NCBI GenBank assembly: GCA_040902885.1
Contig: JBBDWK010000063.1
Location: 1-64,000, forward strand
Direction of reading: 5' to 3'
From: JBBDWK01 sp040902885
GTDB lineage: Bacteria > Acidobacteriota > Terriglobia > Bryobacterales > Bryobacteraceae
DNA: 64,000 nt
The translations under genes were made by a program, and so were the position numbers. Shown piece after piece: positions 61,201-64,000 of this stretch. The notes under the pieces were generated by a model. The model made no database searches. It worked only from the letters and a program-made list of their open reading frames with translations, and was not told where the DNA came from. Each line of letters opens with the position of its first letter. Position 1 is the stretch's first letter.

Positions 61201-61921
61201 TGGCAAAGAACACCCGTCCGTTCGGCAGCACATGGGTGCGCTGATAGTCGTAGGCCCAATCGGCATCGTCGGCGGTCTTCTGGTTAGTCGCGGGCGGGTT
61301 CGAACCCAGCAGTATCCAGGTATCGCTGGCCGGCGTGTAGCGCTCCGGTACGTTGTTGCTGTGCCGGTGAGACTGGTGACTCGGATAGTCTTCGCGCAGA
61401 TCCGGGTGTCCGCCGGCTGCCAGCACTTCGCCGTTTTCGAGCGTCACCAGTGTCGGATACCAGCGCCCGCCGGACTCCGGGTTGCCCGCCGGATCGAGGT
61501 TGAGTGGTTCCACCTCCTGCCAGATCCCGGCGATCGGGCTGTAGATCGAGCAGCGCCGTTCGCCGCCCCAAGTCATCCCGCCGTGGATGGCGTGCTCGAT
61601 CTCGCCGGGCATCTCCTTCGGCGGTGGAGGGATCTCGTTGTCGTTCTGGTCGTAGAGGTGGAGCTGGCCGGCGCCCACCAGCACGCGCCCGTCGGCCAAG
61701 AAGGCGTGGCCGCCGCAGAAGATGTTGTAGTTCGGCGACTGCGCCGCCGGGATGTCCTGAATGGAGTCATCATCGTAGGGCGGTTCAACGTCGAACAGGT
61801 GCGTGTCATCGACACGATATCCACCGAAATACAGGATCTGGCCACGGGCGGCACCGGGCAGCAACACTGCGTGCACAGCCATGTCCCTTGAGCGTGGGGG
61901 AATTACGGGATCCCAAGGCAT
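58229..61921 (-). CDS. copper-radical oxidase (galactose/glyoxal oxidase-like) with long C-terminal extension
   Basis: A 1,230-residue protein. The first half is a kelch-propeller oxidase with a galactose-oxidase-like C-terminal (early-set/DUF1929) domain. The cofactor set is present: Cys69 (NIFCGGHAF), Tyr155 (RWYPT), Tyr397-His398 (RHYHS) and His478 (CTHGFNPDQRY). From memory the Tyr-to-Tyr spacing of 242 equals that of fungal glyoxal oxidase, and the copper ligands fit. So a Cys-Tyr radical copper oxidase making an aldehyde or acid plus H2O2 is well supported. The remaining residues, about 540-1230, match nothing I know and end in a Cys-rich tail (Cys pairs near 1,175-1,230). No signal peptide is visible, which is odd for a copper enzyme. 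The gene stands alone. Confidence 0.88.
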   Translation of the reverse strand: MPWDPVIPPRSRDMAVHAVLLPGAARGQILYFGGYRVDDTHLFDVEPPYDDDSIQDIPAAQSPNYNIFCGGHAFLADGRVLVGAGQLHLYDQNDNEIPPPPKEMPGEIEHAIHGGMTWGGERRCSIYSPIAGIWQEVEPLNLDPAGNPESGGRWYPTLVTLENGEVLAAGGHPDLREDYPSHQSHRHSNNVPERYTPASDTWILLGSNPPATNQKTADDADWAYDYQRTHVLPNGRVFFASPVRGKNRYYDPWAGQFLNAPIIDLPSDGKYQSISAAWTSVMLPLLHQEGFRPRVLLMGGVTAQRIDLGVQNPEWEQAGDRTDDWAGTPPERSFACPVILPTGAVFLSGGSTGDPDLQQGGVVNGEIYDPGINWASGQYSGSGAWQKVEAAEVVRHYHSVALLMPNGKVWTAGSNGPSEEGGDRELRIEIYAPSYQGGRPTITSSPPNIGYLHEFRIDTPEANSIARVALIRCGSCTHGFNPDQRYISVSFSVVDNNTLRVQAPPDGNVAPPGYYMIWIIDNQGRPCQWAPFIRISKQKCYVTADVSTYSVYEVDALGPPSNFNDALYVVYDGFLPDEVITPTIDVRRQNNSSVPGMSVSLGSPQYEGDPQVKDIAQRIAFPVKVSFSNTDAFDQIPANQDFEDVVFSAKMRDFYCQTDLTLSKNQNPRMSDGNPNWLSIDLRAFKTKPDEALTADVEHKSGANAPYEYIQAVLKAYNKWQGGEPHPFDQLPTDQETNHLAVYSEDADGHPIYNYAVARVRFVAPEDIDAVDVRVFFRLWTTGWSALDYTDPHGSSGSYRRHGDGPNATPLLGLTGGEINNVPCFAEERVDDMEMQTDGTNRLTLEGADAQEVHGYFGCWLDINQDEERFPREPQGNGPYQGELVTIQELMRGLHQCLVAEIHYTLDPIQNGATPASSDNLAQRNILLDESDNPGGFASHLVHHTFEIKASPHPFPPPQISAAATGAAARLHPDELVIGWGNLPRDSHVTLYIPQVDVDEVLRYSARRPSPGNLEKAGPGEIRIKVTNVAYVPLPGPLAKNIAGLLSVQLPPTVTKGQKFKIVVRQVDGRRLKVVGTTQFDIHVRSAAEIRPRLERNLSVLRHIQKAIPQSNRWHPVFERYVGDLADRVRAMGGNPDMIEASPTGSGKPVPVPVPTPTTHTGKIYQLLYDCFGDFEGFILENCDGCKRFKTCERGIEEVVRRACKDRSKVTILTDDRTDGRLLKIVTHCC

Positions 61922-62567
61922 TGCTTTCCTCCTTCTTGAACGGGTGAGGTTGGTCGTTGGAATACGAACTGAAGACCCTGCAGGGTCGGGTGCCTAATTC
62001 CTCTTTAGGTCGACCTGCATAAACCGCCACGGCGCGGTGCCTTGTTTAGCCCCGCCGAGAGGCGTAGCCGTTCATCGCGCCGAAGACTCTTTGAAGGTTC
62101 GGGCACTGGCTACCGGCATTACACCACAGTCAACGGTCAATCACCATGGAGCCGGACGCCGCGGCCTTCCGTCCCAATTCCCGTGTCCGTACTCTTCGTG
62201 TGTCTGCAGGAGCCGAAGAGCCATTCTTGTTTGCTCTGTGAACGTCCGGTGAACCCTGAAAAATAGCCGCCTGTGTCCGGGGCCCATCATAAAACTCCCT
62301 ATGCGACATACCAGAACCCCGAAAACCAGCGGAACCCCGGGCAACCCCTGCTTGAACGCTTCAAGCCTAAGTTAACGCCTATCGGCGAATCGCCTGCCCC
62401 CCACTGGATCTGCGCCCTGGGACGCACTGACGACCTTCGGTGAGCTAAGCCAGAGCAATTCCTGCTATGATCGCACTCGAAAAGAGGCATTGGGTATGAT
62501 GCCAATCTTTTGGCGCGCTGGCTTGAAAGCCGGCTGCATCAGAGCTCGGGACCGATTTCGAGGAAAG
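61922..62567. other. 646-base stretch without a supported gene
   Basis: Between the divergent oxidase and PSCyt genes. I see a 14-bp palindrome GACCCTGCAGGGTC (61974-61987) and a GCTTGAA-CGC-TTCAAGC hairpin (62350-62366), the latter possibly a regulatory site. Several short open frames exist on both strands but none has family character or a good start. It could hold a decayed mobile element or a long untranslated leader for the two flanking genes. Confidence 0.4.
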
Positions 62568-64000
62568 ATGAGCGTGCTGCGCCGACGGGAAACAACTCTT
62601 GTTGCCGCTGTCGGACTCGGGTGGTTCATCTTGCCGTTCCCATGCTCCGCGCAGGAAAAGGTCGACTTCAGACGTGATATTCAGCCGATACTCGCGGGCC
62701 GCTGCCATAGCTGTCACGGCAGCAAGCTGCACCTCGGCGAGTTGCGGCTCGACCGGAAAACCGATGCCCTGCGCGGCGGTGGATCCGGGGTGCCCGCGAT
62801 CTCCCCAGGCAAGAGCGCCGATAGCCTGCTAATCCGGTATGTCTCCGGGTTGGACGCGAAAACCGTGATGCCGCCTGCTGGTCCGCGTCTCACGCCTGAG
62901 CAGATAGAGCTTCTCCGAAATTGGATCGATCAAGGCGCGGTCTGGCCGGACGATGAAGTGGAGTCGGCACCTCGTCAGGAATCCGCCGGTGAACATTGGG
63001 CGTTCCTGCCGAGAGCGCGGGTGGCGACCCCACAGGTGAAAAACAAAGCATGGGTGCGCAACCCGATTGACGCTTTCGTTCTGGCGAAGCTCGAAGCACG
63101 CAAATGGAAGCCTGCTCCAGCGGCAGAGCCATACCAGTTGCTCCGTCGATTTCACATGGACCTGACAGGCCTTCCACCGTCGATTGCAGAACAGGACGCC
63201 TTGTCCAACCCAACGCCGGAAGCGCTCGATCGCATCGTGAATGATTTGCTGGCGCGCGAAACTTACGGTGAACGCTGGGCACGTCACTGGCTCGATCTGG
63301 TCCGCTATGCCGAGACGAATGGATATGAGCGGGACGCTATCAAACCTCACGCATGGCGCTATCGCGATTACGTAATCCGCTCGCTCAATCGGGACAAGCC
63401 CTACGATCGCTTCGTCATGGAACAATTGGCGGGCGACGAACTGCCGGACCGGAACGCCGAAACACTCATCGCTACAGGCTTCAACAGGCTGGGCGCCTGG
63501 GATGACGAGCCTGCCGATCCGGAGACGGATAGATTCGACCAGATGGACGACGTCGTGAGCACGACCTCGCAGGTTTTTCTCGGCCTGACGCTCGGCTGTG
63601 CGCGCTGCCATAACCATAAGTTCGATCCGCTGACCGCCCGCGACTACTACTCAATGATTGCGATCTTCAATGGGCTGGAGCGTCCGCGCAAGGGCAGAAC
63701 AGAACTAGACTTGCCCGTGGGCACTCCGGAAGAACTCGAACGGGAAGCGCAACGCGACCGGAAGATTGAGCCGCTGACAAAGCAAATCGCCGAGCTTCGG
63801 GACAATTTCCGGGGCACGTTTCTCGCCGGTGGGCAAAGCTCCCTGGCGCCGGATGTGCTGGAAGCATTCCGGACGGAACCCGGCAAGAGGAGTGACGAGC
63901 AGAAGGCGCTCGCGGCGAAGAACGCCAAGGCACTGGAGCAGGAGCTCGCGCAAGCGATCCCGGCCAATATTAAGGACGAGATCCAGCGTTTGGAAACCCG
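62568..64000 (+). CDS. PSCyt1/DUF1549 cytochrome-like protein, truncated by the window edge
   Basis: ATG 62568 (ribosome site AGGAAAG directly before it) opens a frame that runs without stop to the end of the window, at least 477 residues. A signal peptide (about 5-30, ending CSAQ) is followed by PSCyt1 with CHSCH (haem motif, residues 48-52) and VMPPAGPRLTPEQIELL near 104, then DUF1549 (PSCyt2) with LTGLPPS near 206, WARHWLDLVRYAETNGYERD near 240 and a second haem-type motif GCARCHNHKFDP near 344. A DUF1553 part would follow outside the window. It is expected to be a periplasmic c-type cytochrome-like protein of unknown reaction. Confidence 0.88.
   Translation, partial: MSVLRRRETTLVAAVGLGWFILPFPCSAQEKVDFRRDIQPILAGRCHSCHGSKLHLGELRLDRKTDALRGGGSGVPAISPGKSADSLLIRYVSGLDAKTVMPPAGPRLTPEQIELLRNWIDQGAVWPDDEVESAPRQESAGEHWAFLPRARVATPQVKNKAWVRNPIDAFVLAKLEARKWKPAPAAEPYQLLRRFHMDLTGLPPSIAEQDALSNPTPEALDRIVNDLLARETYGERWARHWLDLVRYAETNGYERDAIKPHAWRYRDYVIRSLNRDKPYDRFVMEQLAGDELPDRNAETLIATGFNRLGAWDDEPADPETDRFDQMDDVVSTTSQVFLGLTLGCARCHNHKFDPLTARDYYSMIAIFNGLERPRKGRTELDLPVGTPEELEREAQRDRKIEPLTKQIAELRDNFRGTFLAGGQSSLAPDVLEAFRTEPGKRSDEQKALAAKNAKALEQELAQAIPANIKDEIQRLET

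Noticed and set aside
61922..62567. Group II intron, insertion sequence or hidden gene in the 646-base gap
   Set aside because: No domain V, transposase signature or terminal repeats; open frames are short and lack starts.
1..64000. CRISPR array or prophage
   Set aside because: No array of evenly spaced direct repeats and no phage structural, integrase or lysis genes were seen.

Overview
The window reads as a chromosome segment of a high-GC, Gram-negative acidobacterium, most likely of the Solibacter/Bryobacter group (order Bryobacterales). The reasons are a protein ending in the Solibacter-type C-terminal domain (TIGR03437), an Oar-like TonB receptor with an N-terminal carboxypeptidase-regulatory domain, two PadR + 'acidobacterial duplicated orphan permease' (ADOP) cassettes, a secretin carrying a cohesin domain, paired PSD/PSCyt cytochrome-like and Tat-exported DUF1552 genes, and lpxA/lpxD (an outer membrane with lipid A). 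It is draft sequence: ten Ns lie inside a long hairpin near 43.75 kb. No prophage, CRISPR array, rRNA operon or intact insertion sequence was seen.

Layout. 0.2-9.4 kb: a terminator, two hypothetical genes, an SDR oxidoreductase, then a DUF1592-type cytochrome-like gene, a DUF1552 gene and a nucleoside hydrolase, facing an acid-sugar-dehydratase-like enolase-superfamily gene and an FkbM-like methyltransferase. 9.4-17.1 kb: an M50 protease, a secretin with cohesin tail, two pseudopilins, a large secreted TIGR03437 protein and a GT39-like membrane glycosyltransferase. 17.1-20.9 kb: a PspC protein, DUF2277 and a PadR-ADOP cassette with a clear palindromic operator. 20.9-27.3 kb: housekeeping genes: a MobB-like P-loop gene, lpxD and lpxA head to head over a 19-bp palindromic gap, metX-metW, recA, an HU gene and tatA. 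27.4-34.5 kb: glutathione peroxidase, a HugZ-like gene, lepA, enoyl-CoA hydratase, ribH, nusB, a small membrane protein and malate synthase. 34.5-43.7 kb: an alpha/beta hydrolase, tRNA-Glu, a 1,156-residue TonB receptor, a PhoD-like phosphatase, a Tat-exported Gfo/Idh/MocA oxidoreductase and a secreted amidohydrolase.

43.7-50.2 kb: a secreted CsgG-like hypothetical protein diverges from a histidine-rich pair (a multi-pass membrane protein and a membrane-anchored HxHP-motif protein), followed by the second PadR-ADOP cassette on the other strand. 50.2-55.9 kb: a complete tripartite RND efflux operon (adaptor, pump, TolC). 56-58 kb: a 3-hydroxyacyl-CoA dehydrogenase overlapping an FG-GAP-repeat protein. 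58.2-61.9 kb: a 1,230-residue copper-radical oxidase (galactose/glyoxal oxidase family) with no visible signal peptide and a roughly 700-residue C-terminal extension. 62.6 kb to the right edge: a PSCyt1/DUF1549 protein cut off by the window.

The functional picture is a heterotrophic soil bacterium with much exported sugar, phosphate and polymer chemistry, ordinary methionine, riboflavin and lipid A biosynthesis genes, fatty-acid and glyoxylate enzymes, and several transport and defence cassettes. The least explained parts are the histidine-rich pair at 44.5-47.1 kb, the oxidase fusion at 58.2-61.9 kb, the lpxD/lpxA shared promoter and the dispersed palindromic repeats. All functions are read by eye from motifs and gene order; no database search was possible.
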